From contig CBDDDT010000003.1 in assembly GCA_965226755.1 (NCBI GenBank), positions 1,488,001 to 1,552,000 of the forward strand: DNA of 64,000 nt, in the 5' to 3' direction. The notes under the pieces are model-generated. The model worked only from the letters and a program-made list of their open reading frames with translations, was not told the origin of the DNA and ran no database searches. This document shows, one piece after another, positions 52,401 through 62,373 of the stretch. Source of the stretch: Bog-113 sp965226755 (GTDB taxonomy: Bacteria; Acidobacteriota; Terriglobia; Bryobacterales; Bryobacteraceae). Made by a program: the position numbers and the translations under genes. How positions within the stretch are numbered: position 1 is the first letter of the stretch; each line of letters starts with the position of its first letter.

Positions 52401-53465
52401 GTCGAAGCCTATTACCAGGAGATCGGCCGGGCCGGGCGCGACGGACTTCTGTCGCGCGCGGTGCTGATGCACTCTTATGCGGACCGCCATACGCACGATT
52501 ATTTTCACCAGCGGGACTACCCGGACGTGCAACTGCTGGAGCGCATCTTCGCGGCTTTGGGCGAAGCGCCGCAATCCAAGGAGGATCTCCAGAGGCGGCT
52601 GAAGATTGAGCCGGAGGCTTTCGAGAAAGCGCTGGAGAAGCTCTGGATTCATGGCGGCGCCTGCGTGGACTTCAGTGAAAACGTCACCCGCGGGCGCGGC
52701 GGCTGGCACGAGCCGTATCAGAGCCAGGGAGCGCTGAAGCTTGCGCAATTGCAGAACATGCTGCGGTTCGCGGACACCAACCAGTGCCGCATGGGAGTTC
52801 TGGTGGCGCATTTCGGCGACACCGCCGGCGCGCAAGACGGCTGCGGCATCTGCGATTTCTGCTCACCCGAGACGTGTGAAGCGCAGCGCTTCCGTCCCGC
52901 GACGCGCGCGGAGCACGCAACCGCGCGGAAGGTGCTGGACATTTTGAAAAAGGCGGACGGAAAATCCACGGGGAAGCTGCACGCCGAAGCCTGCCCAGGG
53001 AACGCAATGGAGCGCGACGCTTTTGAGAATATTCTGGGCGCGCTGGCTCGCGCGGGGCGCTTGAGCCTGCGCGCGGCGACATTTCACGCGGAAGGGCGCG
53101 ACATCCAATACCGCAAGGCCATGCTGGCGGGAGACGCCGACGAAGCGGTGGAGAATCTCACCATCAAAGAGCGACCGGGATCGAAGGGGAAGCGCGCGGG
53201 GGGAAAAGCGAAAAAAGCATCGCGCGCGAGAGAGACAAACGCCGACGCCACGCAACTGGAACAGGCGCTGCGAACGTGGCGCATCACGGAGGCGAAGAGA
53301 CAAAAAGTGCCCGCGTTCCGCATCTTCCCGGACAGAGTGCTGCTGGCGCTGGCGAGCGAACGACCGGCGGATGAAGCGGCACTGCTTCGGGTCTCCGGCG
53401 TCAGCCCGCGCATGATCACGCGCTTTGGCGCGCAGATTCTAAGACTGACCGCCGATCACAGATGA
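49464..53465 (+). CDS. Topoisomerase III-RecQ helicase fusion
   Basis: A single polypeptide of about 1333 residues. Residues about 30-640 are a type IA topoisomerase III: the TOPRIM pieces VVAEKPSVARDI (about 32) and ATDAGREGELI, the catalytic Tyr in LLSYPRTDSRHL (about 347), and GLGTPATRAAIIEVLLKRGY. No C-terminal zinc fingers follow. After a Pro/Ala linker comes a RecQ helicase from about 670: PTGAGKSLCYQLP (about 710), VDEAHCISQWGHDFRPDY (about 807), TATATP, AFGMGIDKPDVRTVVH and QEIGRAGRDG, then a zinc site (NQCRMG, CGICDFC), an RQC winged helix (about 1155-1220) and an HRDC domain (about 1264-1333). In other organisms RecQ and topoisomerase III are separate partners that unlink DNA. The start is uncertain: GTG at 49464, or TTG at 49515; neither has a good ribosome-binding site. 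Confidence 0.92.
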   Translation: MHGALPIQWRARLHSPYLSKQFTPQSSGAIAVVAEKPSVARDIAKVLGANTRGDGFLHGAGYIVTWAIGHLVALAQPHEIRPEWKQWRRHLLPMLPENWPLVVGEKTKDQFEVVRRILTSPKVDGIICATDAGREGELIFRYIYDASQSGKSVRRLWISSLTADAIRQGFADLKQAAEFDKLGDAARGRSRADWLVGMNLSRAYTLAYGEELSVGRVQTPTLAMIVERELAVRGFVAEEYREVTATFSPKAFAPQKPRPEYQGVWFREPQQTRLPKDGGEAEQIAARARTGEARIATIQLEPKRMSPPQLYDLTELQRHANRLYGFHAQRTLDTAQALYERHKLLSYPRTDSRHLSRTVAQTLGAVVRAIGPQFANLVAPGSGERILGARFVDDAKVSDHHAIIPTATPPGGANLTDDERRLYELVCRRLLMAWHDDYISDVTTVVTVIVNGDVTDRYGSTGAAVRQPGWKVLDIGGDSAKKPRKGRDGADGAEPESAGQTLPSGLQRDQPQDVLNAEALLKKTRPPKRLTDATLLTAMQTAGKTLDEKELSDAMKESGLGTPATRAAIIEVLLKRGYVQRDGKNLEATEKGIHLIEVVHPEVKSPSMTGQWEAYLKRIERGDAHLTPFLKGIEQYVSDVVAKVGQQSPPPANGARAGSAPAVPRPAVYGDKGDLGALLQSGFGFSAFRANQEAVCRAVVNGEDVLLVMPTGAGKSLCYQLPGLALGGVTLVISPLIALMEDQVAKLKERGFAVDRIHSGRDRAASRQACVDYLAGNLQFLFVAPERLRVPGFPEMLAKRKPALVAVDEAHCISQWGHDFRPDYRTLGQHLPTLRPAPVIALTATATPLVQNDIADQLGLGAQGRFIHGFRRENLAIEVVEASPAERTPLVQQLLNESERRPAIVYAPTRRAADELAGILDSRFRCAAYHAGLTAAVRNRVQADFLAGKLQVIVATIAFGMGIDKPDVRTVVHTALPGSVEAYYQEIGRAGRDGLLSRAVLMHSYADRHTHDYFHQRDYPDVQLLERIFAALGEAPQSKEDLQRRLKIEPEAFEKALEKLWIHGGACVDFSENVTRGRGGWHEPYQSQGALKLAQLQNMLRFADTNQCRMGVLVAHFGDTAGAQDGCGICDFCSPETCEAQRFRPATRAEHATARKVLDILKKADGKSTGKLHAEACPGNAMERDAFENILGALARAGRLSLRAATFHAEGRDIQYRKAMLAGDADEAVENLTIKERPGSKGKRAGGKAKKASRARETNADATQLEQALRTWRITEAKRQKVPAFRIFPDRVLLALASERPADEAALLRVSGVSPRMITRFGAQILRLTADHR

Positions 53466-54856
53466 CATTCGGCGTGCACGGCGCGAACGGCTTTTTCGAG
53501 GCCGGCGCGCCGCACGACGATGGCGATGGTCAGCTCGTTCGAACCCTGCGCGATGGCGATGATGTTCACGTCCTCGCGCGAGATCGCGGTGAAGACGCGG
53601 CCCGCCAGCCCGGGCGTTCCACGCATCCCTTCCCCGACGACGGCCAGCAATCCCACATTTTCGTCAACTTCAATGGGCGGGACGTAGCCGTGGGCGATTT
53701 CGAGAGCCAGCGCCGCTTCCAAGGCTTCGGTGGTGCGCTGCAGTTCGCCCGAGCGAACCAGGAAACAGAAACTCTGGCGGTAACTGGACCCCGACAGCGC
53801 CAGCACCTCAATGTTGGTGCGGGCCAGAGCGTCGAGCGCCCGCGCCATCACTTGCACGCCGCTCAGCTCCGGGCTCGCGGTTTCGAGCGAAATCAGGGCG
53901 ACATTGCGCATCGAAGTCACCGCCCGCGCGCCTTGCGCGGTGGAGAGCTGACCGACGATGCGCGTTCCCGGCGCGGCCGGGTTGAAGCTGTTCTTGCTCC
54001 ACACCGGAATGGCTTTATCGGCGAGCGGCGCGAGCGTGCGGGGATGCAGCACTTTGGCGCCGTTGTAGGCCAACTCCGCGGCCTCCTGAAAGCTCACCTC
54101 GGCGAGCACCTTGGCGCCGGGCACCAGGCGCGGGTCGGCCGTCATGATACCGTCGACATCGGTCCAGATCCAAAGCTCGGCGGCGTCGATCGCGGCGGTC
54201 AGGATGGCGGCTGAAAAGTCCGATCCGCCGCGCCCGAGCGTAGTCGCGCGTCCATCCACCGTGGCGCCGTTGAAGCCTGTGACGACGGGGATGACGCCCC
54301 GATCGACGAGCGGCAGCAGCACGTGCCGGGCGCGTTTGGAGGTCTGGTCCATGACCGGCGACGCGTTGCCGAAGACCGCATCGGTGACGATTACGCCGGC
54401 GCCGTTCACGGCTTCCGCCGGCGCTCCGATATCAGTCAGGTAAGCGGCCAGGAGAACGCTGGACAGGCGCTCGCCGGCGGCTAAGGCTTCATCCACGGAG
54501 CGCGCGGGGCGCTCGCCCAGCATGCGCATGCCGCTTAAGATGCGCTCGAATTCGCCCAAAATCTGATCGATGCGGGCCAGCGCCTCGGGCTGCGACGCCT
54601 CGGGCAGCAATTCCTGCAAAGCTTCGTAATGGCGGGAGCGCAGCGACTGGAGGTTCGACTCGACGCCGGCGAGGTCGCCGCCTTCGGCGTGCTTCATGGT
54701 GTCGAGCAATAGATCGGTCACGCGCGACATGGCGGAAACGACCACCACGAGCGGCCGCGCGAGGCGCTCCTTCACGATCAAAGCCGCGGACGCGCGAATT
54801 CGTTCGGCCGAACCCAGGCTGGTTCCGCCAAACTTCATCACGAGCAGATTGTTCAA
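53456..54856 (-). CDS. lysC: Aspartate kinase
   Basis: Phosphorylates aspartate at the head of the lysine, threonine and methionine pathways. The 466-residue product reads LLVMKFGGTSLGSAERIRA at the start, TLGRGGSDFSAAILTAAIDA near 210, WTDVDGIMTADPRLVPGAK, and ends with two ACT domains (from about 315) typical of feedback control. The TTG at 54856 is chosen because AAGGA lies 6 nt upstream (54867-54863) and because its TTGA overlaps the cmk stop; the frame upstream only shadows cmk. The 3' end overlaps the fusion gene's end by 10 bp. Confidence 0.95.
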   Translation of the reverse strand: MNNLLVMKFGGTSLGSAERIRASAALIVKERLARPLVVVVSAMSRVTDLLLDTMKHAEGGDLAGVESNLQSLRSRHYEALQELLPEASQPEALARIDQILGEFERILSGMRMLGERPARSVDEALAAGERLSSVLLAAYLTDIGAPAEAVNGAGVIVTDAVFGNASPVMDQTSKRARHVLLPLVDRGVIPVVTGFNGATVDGRATTLGRGGSDFSAAILTAAIDAAELWIWTDVDGIMTADPRLVPGAKVLAEVSFQEAAELAYNGAKVLHPRTLAPLADKAIPVWSKNSFNPAAPGTRIVGQLSTAQGARAVTSMRNVALISLETASPELSGVQVMARALDALARTNIEVLALSGSSYRQSFCFLVRSGELQRTTEALEAALALEIAHGYVPPIEVDENVGLLAVVGEGMRGTPGLAGRVFTAISREDVNIIAIAQGSNELTIAIVVRRAGLEKAVRAVHAECHL

Positions 54857-55518
54857 TGGTGTTCCTTGCCGTTCGCGGTGCGGGCGCGGAGCAGCTTGAG
54901 GATTTCTTCTTCCGCTTCTTCGAGGGACAGCCCGGTGGTGTCCAGATACACGGCGTCGGGGGCTTGCGAGAGCGGCGAATCGCCCCGCGTCTGATCGCGC
55001 CGGTCGCGGTCGGCGAGCTCTTTCGCCACGGAATCGGCGTCGGCGCCGGCTTCCTCCGCACGCCGCCGGACGCGCTCGCCGGGGCGCGCATCGAGGTAGA
55101 TCTTGAGCTTGGCTTCGGGAAACACCACCGTGCCGATATCGCGCCCTTCCATGACGACGTTCTGCGACTCGGCGAACGCACGCTGCTTGATTACGAGCGC
55201 CCGCCGCACGGCCGGGATGGAGGCCACCTGCGACGCCGCCGCCGCTACCTCGGCCGTCCTTATGGCGGCGGTCACGTCTTCGCCGTTGAGGATCACGCGG
55301 CCGGGGGTGGAATCGAGCTCGATGGCGGCGGCCTGCGCCAGCTGATCCAGGCGGTGCATATCGTCCAGGCCGACGGACTGGCGCACGGCCCAGAGCGCGA
55401 CGGCGCGGTACATGGCGCCGGTATCGATGTAGGTGTAGCCGAGCCTTGCCGCGAGACGGCGCGCCAGGGTGCTTTTTCCGGCGCCCGCGGGCCCGTCGAT
55501 CGCGATCACGATGGCCAT
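54853..55518 (-). CDS. cmk: Cytidylate kinase
   Basis: Converts CMP and dCMP to the diphosphates. The 221-residue product has the P-loop IDGPAGAGKSTLARRLA (about 7-23), DTGAMYRAVALWA, EGRDIGTVVFPEAKLKIYLDA and RDQTRGDSPLSQAPDAVYLDTT, the normal order for the family. ATG at 55518. Translationally coupled to lysC downstream. Confidence 0.96.
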   Translation of the reverse strand: MAIVIAIDGPAGAGKSTLARRLAARLGYTYIDTGAMYRAVALWAVRQSVGLDDMHRLDQLAQAAAIELDSTPGRVILNGEDVTAAIRTAEVAAAASQVASIPAVRRALVIKQRAFAESQNVVMEGRDIGTVVFPEAKLKIYLDARPGERVRRRAEEAGADADSVAKELADRDRRDQTRGDSPLSQAPDAVYLDTTGLSLEEAEEEILKLLRARTANGKEHH

Positions 55519-55573
55519 AGGTGAGTAGACAACTTTGTAGGATAGCCCATGGCCGGAGCACCCGGGCGAAGCG

Positions 55574-56899
55574 TTATTGATTGCCGGTGGGACCGGGCGA
55601 ACCGGGCGGGAGAATGGGCGCGGAGGTCGTGGTCAAGCCGCCGGTGGAAGAGGCGCCCGTGCTGTTGGTCGTGCCGTTTGCGTTGTTGGTCGTGCTGGAC
55701 GTCGTCCCGTTCGAAGTCCCGTTGGTTCCGTTTTGCAGTCCGGTATTTTGCGGAATCTGCTGCTGGCCGCCGGTCATGGAGGTATCTTTTCCGAAATCAT
55801 AGATAAATTCCCACTCGTTGTACTTCTGGTGGTCTTTGTAGATCTTGATTCCGGTGACTTTCGACTTGCTGGCGAAGCCCGCGATGCCGCCGCCGATGGT
55901 CAGGCCGCCGCTGGTCCCGGCGGCCGTTCCCAAGCCAGTGCCTGTCGAACCCGTGCCTGAACCCATGCCGGCGGCGGCGCCCGTTCCGCCGACGCTCTGG
56001 ATATTGCTGGTCTGCGGCAGGGTGTTGGTGTTGCCGAACATCGAATTATTGTTGTTGAACGCGCTCGAGTTCGCGTTCGTATTGCTGCCGAGATTGGCGT
56101 TCGTCGCGCCGTTGATAAAACCGACGTCGTTGATCTGGCCTCCGCCGAAAACGCCCGGAGGCGGGCCGCCGGGCCGCGGCGACGTGAGGATGTTGCGAAT
56201 CATGTCCGCGCCCGATTGCGATCCGGACCCCGGCTGGCCGCTGGCGACGGTGTTGGTGTTCTGCCCCGACATGCCGCCGTTCGCATCTACCGATCCAGAC
56301 TGGAATGCGCCCGGCGCCGGAGCAAGGCCGTTGACGTTTTCCTGATCCGCCCCGGAGGCGCCCGCATCCGGGCCACCCGAAGCAACGCCTCCCGGGCCGC
56401 CCGCGCCTGGCGCGCCCGGCTGGTCGCTCGGACGCCGGCGCATCCCGATGCTGGTGGGAACCGTGTTGCTGTCCGACTCGTCGGTCATCGGTTTGAGTTC
56501 CGTGATGAAGGTTTGGGGCGCGTTGGGAGCGGCTTGTTTCTGGTTATTGTTCTTCTGAGTCAGCGAGTCGGTAAACACGCCGCCCGGTCCCACGTGAATC
56601 AGGCGCCACTCATCCTTGCCTGTCATGGGGTCTTTGTAGCGCTGGCGCAGAAACCGCAAGCCGTTGGAGCTCTCGAGATCTTCGATCTTGGCCGGATAGG
56701 TATGGTTCTTGCGAAAGTAAAGTTGCAGCGCGCGCTTATACTGCTCGCCGCGATCGATCAGCAGCTCTTCCTGATCGCGCTGGGATTCGAAGGCGACGCG
56801 CGGCATCGCGGCGTAGAGCGTGATGCCGATGATGGCGACGGTCAGGAACACGAACAAAAGAGCGTAGCCGGATTCGCGATTGCGGGCAGGACGGGGCAT
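55574..56899 (-). CDS. Pseudopilin-like protein with long Gly/Asn/Thr-rich tail
   Basis: The 441-residue product starts with a prepilin-like leader: a basic stretch (RPARNRES), then G-Y-A-L-L and a hydrophobic helix (about 13-32). The Gly at the -1 position fits cleavage by prepilin peptidase, but Glu5 of normal pilins is absent. Residues 40-105 look like a GspG-type globular part (EQYKRALQLYFRKNHTYPAKIEDLE; RYKDPMTGKDEWRLI). The remaining 330 residues are low-complexity, with Gly/Asn/Ser/Thr runs. It closes the pilus-assembly operon, 18 bp after the PilP-like gene. The role as a minor or tip pseudopilin is inference. Confidence 0.75.
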   Translation of the reverse strand: MPRPARNRESGYALLFVFLTVAIIGITLYAAMPRVAFESQRDQEELLIDRGEQYKRALQLYFRKNHTYPAKIEDLESSNGLRFLRQRYKDPMTGKDEWRLIHVGPGGVFTDSLTQKNNNQKQAAPNAPQTFITELKPMTDESDSNTVPTSIGMRRRPSDQPGAPGAGGPGGVASGGPDAGASGADQENVNGLAPAPGAFQSGSVDANGGMSGQNTNTVASGQPGSGSQSGADMIRNILTSPRPGGPPPGVFGGGQINDVGFINGATNANLGSNTNANSSAFNNNNSMFGNTNTLPQTSNIQSVGGTGAAAGMGSGTGSTGTGLGTAAGTSGGLTIGGGIAGFASKSKVTGIKIYKDHQKYNEWEFIYDFGKDTSMTGGQQQIPQNTGLQNGTNGTSNGTTSSTTNNANGTTNSTGASSTGGLTTTSAPILPPGSPGPTGNQ

Positions 56900-56917
56900 T
56901 TAATAGCTTGTTAGCGA

Positions 56918-57610
56918 CTAACCGGCGACGTCTTCGGCAAGCGGAAGGGTCTGCTGATTGTTCTTGAACTGGGTGTCTTCCATGGTGACGGAGTTCACGC
57001 CGATTTTCATCAGGCGATAGCGCTTCTTAATGAGCTCGCCTTCGCTCGCCATGATGATGTCGTCGCCGTCCAGGAAGAAGGCGCGCTTACGATTCGCGTT
57101 GGCGCGCGGGTTGGAGAAACCGTAGTATTTGAGGGTGATGGCCGGCGGCGCGGCCACCAGCGCCGGCCCGGAAGGCACGGCAACCCCGGACGGAGGAAGA
57201 TGCGGCGCGCCGCCCACGGGGATGCGCCCTACCACAGGCATGGGACCTTCCGCCGGTTTGGGGGCTTCTCCGAATTGGAACAGGTTGCGCTGGGGGCCGC
57301 TCACCTCCACATTTTGCACTTTCGCGAGAAGATCGAGCCGCAGTGTGGGATCGGCCTTCAGCGGATCGATTGCACCGGGATCGATTATAGGCTTCCACTC
57401 GGTGGGACGGGCTCCGCCCGCGACGCGCCTGGCGATCATCGTGGCTTTGGCCGACGCCGCGGCTGGGGCGGCGACGGGGCTAACGCGCGCCACGGGGGCC
57501 GTCTCCGAACTCGAGTCCGACGAAAAAACATTGGTCCACACCACGTAGATGCCGACCAGCGCCAATCCGCCGAGAAGCAGCAGGCGTTTTCGGTCCGCGC
57601 CCATTTTCAT
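56918..57610 (-). CDS. PilP/GspC-like assembly protein
   Basis: A 230-residue protein with one N-terminal membrane helix (about 9-26), a Pro/Ala-rich stretch, and a C-terminal beta domain (about 150-225: ITLKYYGFSNP...KRAFFLDGDDIIMASEGELIKKRYRLMKIG) resembling the homology region of GspC and PilP, which contact the secretin. GGAGG lies 6 nt before the ATG. Its start overlaps the stop of the PilO-like gene by 4 bp. Confidence 0.75.
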   Translation of the reverse strand: MKMGADRKRLLLLGGLALVGIYVVWTNVFSSDSSSETAPVARVSPVAAPAAASAKATMIARRVAGGARPTEWKPIIDPGAIDPLKADPTLRLDLLAKVQNVEVSGPQRNLFQFGEAPKPAEGPMPVVGRIPVGGAPHLPPSGVAVPSGPALVAAPPAITLKYYGFSNPRANANRKRAFFLDGDDIIMASEGELIKKRYRLMKIGVNSVTMEDTQFKNNQQTLPLAEDVAG

Positions 57611-58218
57611 ATCGCACCTCCACTGTCGTCACGAACGAACGTGTTCACCTTCACCGCTACGGAGAGCTTGCCATTGGGCTGCGGAGTGGCCGCGAGCTGG
57701 TCGATGATCAGGAAACGCTTGCTGCGATCAATCACGTTGATAAATTTCACGATGTTCGGGTAGGTTCCTTCAAAGCTGGCGGTTATGGTCAGCATGCTGA
57801 GGTCGGCCGAGCCTTTGATGGGTTCAAGGGGCGCGAGATTGCCCTCTTTCCAGGTCAGGTCCGCCGATTGCGCGTCCTGCTGCATCTCCGCCACCACGGT
57901 TGAATAGGTGGTTCGGCGCGGCGTCATATAAGTAGCCAGGAACTCATCGCCTTCGCCGCGCGCTTTATCCACTTTGCCGGCGACCTGCCGCGTCCGGGCG
58001 AGCTGATTGCGCTGCTGGGCGACGGAGCTGCGCGTGGCCGCCAGTTCGGCGGCGACCTCTTGGGCGGAGCGGCCGAACAGATGGAAGGCGAACGCGGCGG
58101 CCACCAGGTTCAGAACCACGAGGCCCGCGAGAATCAGGCGGACGAACACCCGCGGATCGCGCAGGTTCGCGTTGCGCGCGGATGCGGCTAACGCGCCGAA
58201 ATCAAAGTTTTTGGGCAT
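57607..58218 (-). CDS. pilO: PilO-like inner-membrane assembly protein
   Basis: A 203-residue bitopic protein: cytoplasmic N-terminus, one helix (about 28-50, LAGLVVLNLVAAAFAFHLF), a coiled-coil stretch (about 54-90), and a periplasmic ferredoxin-like domain (about 100-200). PilO forms heterodimers with PilN and connects the cytoplasmic PilM ring to PilP. The assignment rests on topology, length and position in the operon; sequence identity in this family is always low. Overlaps the PilN gene by 17 bp. Confidence 0.78.
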   Translation of the reverse strand: MPKNFDFGALAASARNANLRDPRVFVRLILAGLVVLNLVAAAFAFHLFGRSAQEVAAELAATRSSVAQQRNQLARTRQVAGKVDKARGEGDEFLATYMTPRRTTYSTVVAEMQQDAQSADLTWKEGNLAPLEPIKGSADLSMLTITASFEGTYPNIVKFINVIDRSKRFLIIDQLAATPQPNGKLSVAVKVNTFVRDDSGGAI

Positions 58219-58768
58219 AGTTCACGGTTACCCGATAACGGAACAGGGGATCGGTTTGGGAAGGCGGCTGGATCCCGGAGAGCGCCGTGTGCCCGAACAA
58301 GTCGGACCCTTCAAAACGGGAAAGGAGATCGATGACGGGCTTCTGGGTCTTCGCCCCGACGACGAGATCCAGAAACAGGTGATCCTGAGCGTCGGCTTGC
58401 GGCCGGATCGAAATCACGCTGACATCGGGCGGGACCACGGTTTCGAGATCGCGGAACAGCCGCGTCCAACTGATCCCTTTCCGGTACAACAAAGTGTTGA
58501 TGAACTGGCTGCGCTCGAGGACGTCGGCGTTGCGGGTCTGGCGGAGCTGCACATCGAGCTGGGACTGCTGGCGGCTCATTACTGTCAGCTCCCGCGTCAG
58601 GCGGTCCAGCTGCACGAGGCTGGCCTGCATCTTGCGGCGGTCGCTGACGGCAAACGACAAAAGGGTGAGCAGGGAGACGATGAGAGCGGCGGCGATAGCG
58701 GCCGATCCGATCAGAAAAACGCGATCCCCGCGGAACGGCTCGCTCGAGAGATTGATTTTGGCTCTCAC
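58202..58768 (-). CDS. pilN: PilN-like inner-membrane assembly protein
   Basis: A 188-residue bitopic protein with a short cytoplasmic tail MRAKINLSSEPFR, where the I-N-L core matches the PilN segment that binds PilM, one helix (about 20-43), a coiled coil (about 45-85) and a periplasmic domain with WTRLFRDLETVVPPDVSVISI typical of PilN/GspL periplasmic parts. Its ATG overlaps the PilM stop by 4 bp (58765-58768). Confidence 0.85.
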   Translation of the reverse strand: MRAKINLSSEPFRGDRVFLIGSAAIAAALIVSLLTLLSFAVSDRRKMQASLVQLDRLTRELTVMSRQQSQLDVQLRQTRNADVLERSQFINTLLYRKGISWTRLFRDLETVVPPDVSVISIRPQADAQDHLFLDLVVGAKTQKPVIDLLSRFEGSDLFGHTALSGIQPPSQTDPLFRYRVTVNYAQKL

Positions 58769-59643
58769 GCCGCCACGCCTTTCAGGTACCCGCGAATGCC
58801 GGTATCGGGGCCGCCCAAAACACGCACGGGCATCTGGAATTCAGCAGGGAAGTCGCGCAACGCCTCTTCTTCCAGAGCGCCGAAGCCGGCCAGCAGGAGT
58901 TCCTGCGCCGGCGCGCCAAAATTGTCTTCGACAAAGACGAAGGTCTGGTGAAGATGCCCGGAGATTTCCGGGAGGGAGCGCTCGCTGAGTTGAATGGAGC
59001 GCACGACGCGCAGGGTATTCTCCTGTTTGACCAGGAGCGTCACCACGGCGCCGCTCAGACGGACGACAGCCATGATGCCGCGGGGTTCCAGAAGGTCCAG
59101 GCAGGCCAGGGGCGCGAGCGAAACCAGACCAGGGTGAATGCCCGCCGCGCGAAACGGCGCTTCATAGCGGCTCACGATCTCAAGCGCCGTGACGGCCACG
59201 ACGACCTCGCGGCGTCCCTTGGCGGTCGCCGTCGCATCCTGCACCCAGTAGCTGAGCGCGGCGGTTTCCACATCGAAGGGGACGCTGCGCTTCACGCGAA
59301 AACGCACCAGCGAGACCTGTTCTTCCGCGTTGTCGGGAAGTTTGTCGAAATCAAGGACCGAGACGTGCGCGCAATGGTCGGGCAGCAAAACGGCCGCCCC
59401 GCGCCGCTTGCCGCGATTGCCGTTGGGGACGAGCTTGGCGACCGCTTCGCTTAGCAATTCGGGAAGGGCCACGTTGTCGTGCAGCGGGGAAGGCGAGATG
59501 ACGCCAGGCGGGAGCGGCTCCAGCCGAATGGACTGGGGATCCGCAAAACGAGCCATGCGGACGCCGTCCGGGGCGATCTCGAAGACCAGCTCCGGCGGCG
59601 GGTCTTTCAGAAAGCGGGTGAGGGAAGAGAACGGCACGGTCAT
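58765..59643 (-). CDS. pilM: PilM-like actin-fold assembly protein
   Basis: A 292-residue cytoplasmic protein with an actin/FtsA-type fold that anchors the inner-membrane assembly platform by binding the PilN tail. The N-terminal strands (ELVFEIAPDGVRMARF) and VSLVRFRVKRSVPFDVETAALSYWV are characteristic of PilM/GspL-like sequences. The nucleotide-binding motifs are poorly conserved compared with classical PilM. It lies 13 bp after pilB. Confidence 0.82.
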   Translation of the reverse strand: MTVPFSSLTRFLKDPPPELVFEIAPDGVRMARFADPQSIRLEPLPPGVISPSPLHDNVALPELLSEAVAKLVPNGNRGKRRGAAVLLPDHCAHVSVLDFDKLPDNAEEQVSLVRFRVKRSVPFDVETAALSYWVQDATATAKGRREVVVAVTALEIVSRYEAPFRAAGIHPGLVSLAPLACLDLLEPRGIMAVVRLSGAVVTLLVKQENTLRVVRSIQLSERSLPEISGHLHQTFVFVEDNFGAPAQELLLAGFGALEEEALRDFPAEFQMPVRVLGGPDTGIRGYLKGVAA

Positions 59644-59656
59644 GCGAGGTATGAGG

Positions 59657-61279
<1,623 letters not shown>

Positions 61280-61391
61280 GATGGAGATCGGGTTTGGCGC
61301 TCTTACCCTAATCTGACGCGGAAACCGGCGGAAACGTGGAGGGAAAGAAGAAGCGGGGCGGAAATGGGCGCCGGCCCGGCGGGGAATCAGG

Positions 61392-62360
61392 TCACGGCTT
61401 TCCGGGCATTACGGCGGCGCGCGTGTTCGTGCGGATCCGGCAGAGATAGGAGTCGGCGGCGATATAGAGGGTGGATCCGTCGTCGCCCCAAGCGCAGTTG
61501 GCGGTTTTCTGGCCGGTATCGATCCTGCCGAGGACGGCGCCTTCGGGCGTGATGACGTAAATTCCGCCCGGGCCGGCGGCGAACACATTCCCGTGAACGT
61601 CCACTTTCATCCCGTCGGGCACGCCGGGCATCCCTTTCTTGCAGGCGTCGGTCACGTCCAGCAGCACGCTGCCTTCGCCGATCTCGCCGGCGGAATCCAC
61701 CGGGTATTTCATCCAGACCGCGTAATCCACATCGGAGTTCGCCACGTAAAGCGTTTTCTCGTCCGGGGAGAACGCCAGACCGTTGGGCCGGCTCAGCGCC
61801 CTGGTCAGCAAGGTCATCGCCCCGTCCGCGGCGAGCCGGAACACGCCGCAGAAATCGAGTTCGCGCCGGGGATCTTCGAAATTCCCGGGCAAGCCATACG
61901 GCGGGTCGGTGAAGTAGAGGTCGCCGTTCGACTTAAATACCAGGTCATTGGGACTGTTGAGCCGGCGGCCCTGGTAGTTGTCCGCGAGCGTGCGCTTGCC
62001 GCCATCCGGGTAGAGGCGCGAGATCCGGCGGTCGCCATGTTCGCAGGCCACGAGACGACCCTCATGATCCAGCGTCAGACCGTTGCTGCCCGGCTCGCGC
62101 CCATAGTCCACCGTCCCCGTAAAACCGGACGGTTTCAGAAAAAGGCTCAAACCTTCCGCGGAACTCCACTTCATGATGGAATTGCGCGGGATATCGGAAA
62201 ACAGAAGGAACTGGCCCGGAGCGAACCAGATGGGACCCTCGGCCCACTCGAAGCCCGAGGCCAGGACCTCGATCTTGGCGGTGCGGTCCAGCAACGAATC
62301 AAGCCGGTCGTCAAGTCGGACAACTTGGCCCATGGCGGGCCGCGTCAGGGAAGCGGGCAT
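61392..62360 (-). CDS. SMP-30/gluconolactonase family hydrolase
   Basis: A 322-residue six-bladed beta-propeller of the lactonase family. FEWAEGPIWFAPGQFLLFSDIPRN (about 38-61, with the metal-binding Glu), LNSPNDLVFKSNGDLYFTDPPYG (metal-binding Asn and substrate Asp) and SRPNGLAFSPDEKTLYVANSD are intact. It probably hydrolyses a sugar lactone. It has no signal peptide from this start. Confidence 0.9.
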   Translation of the reverse strand: MPASLTRPAMGQVVRLDDRLDSLLDRTAKIEVLASGFEWAEGPIWFAPGQFLLFSDIPRNSIMKWSSAEGLSLFLKPSGFTGTVDYGREPGSNGLTLDHEGRLVACEHGDRRISRLYPDGGKRTLADNYQGRRLNSPNDLVFKSNGDLYFTDPPYGLPGNFEDPRRELDFCGVFRLAADGAMTLLTRALSRPNGLAFSPDEKTLYVANSDVDYAVWMKYPVDSAGEIGEGSVLLDVTDACKKGMPGVPDGMKVDVHGNVFAAGPGGIYVITPEGAVLGRIDTGQKTANCAWGDDGSTLYIAADSYLCRIRTNTRAAVMPGKP

Positions 62361-62373
62361 CTAGCGTACTAGC

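Noticed and set aside
54857..55561. N-terminal extension of the aspartate kinase frame by about 235 residues
   Set aside because: It lies antiphase over cmk, is Arg-rich and random; the true lysC start is the TTG at 54856.
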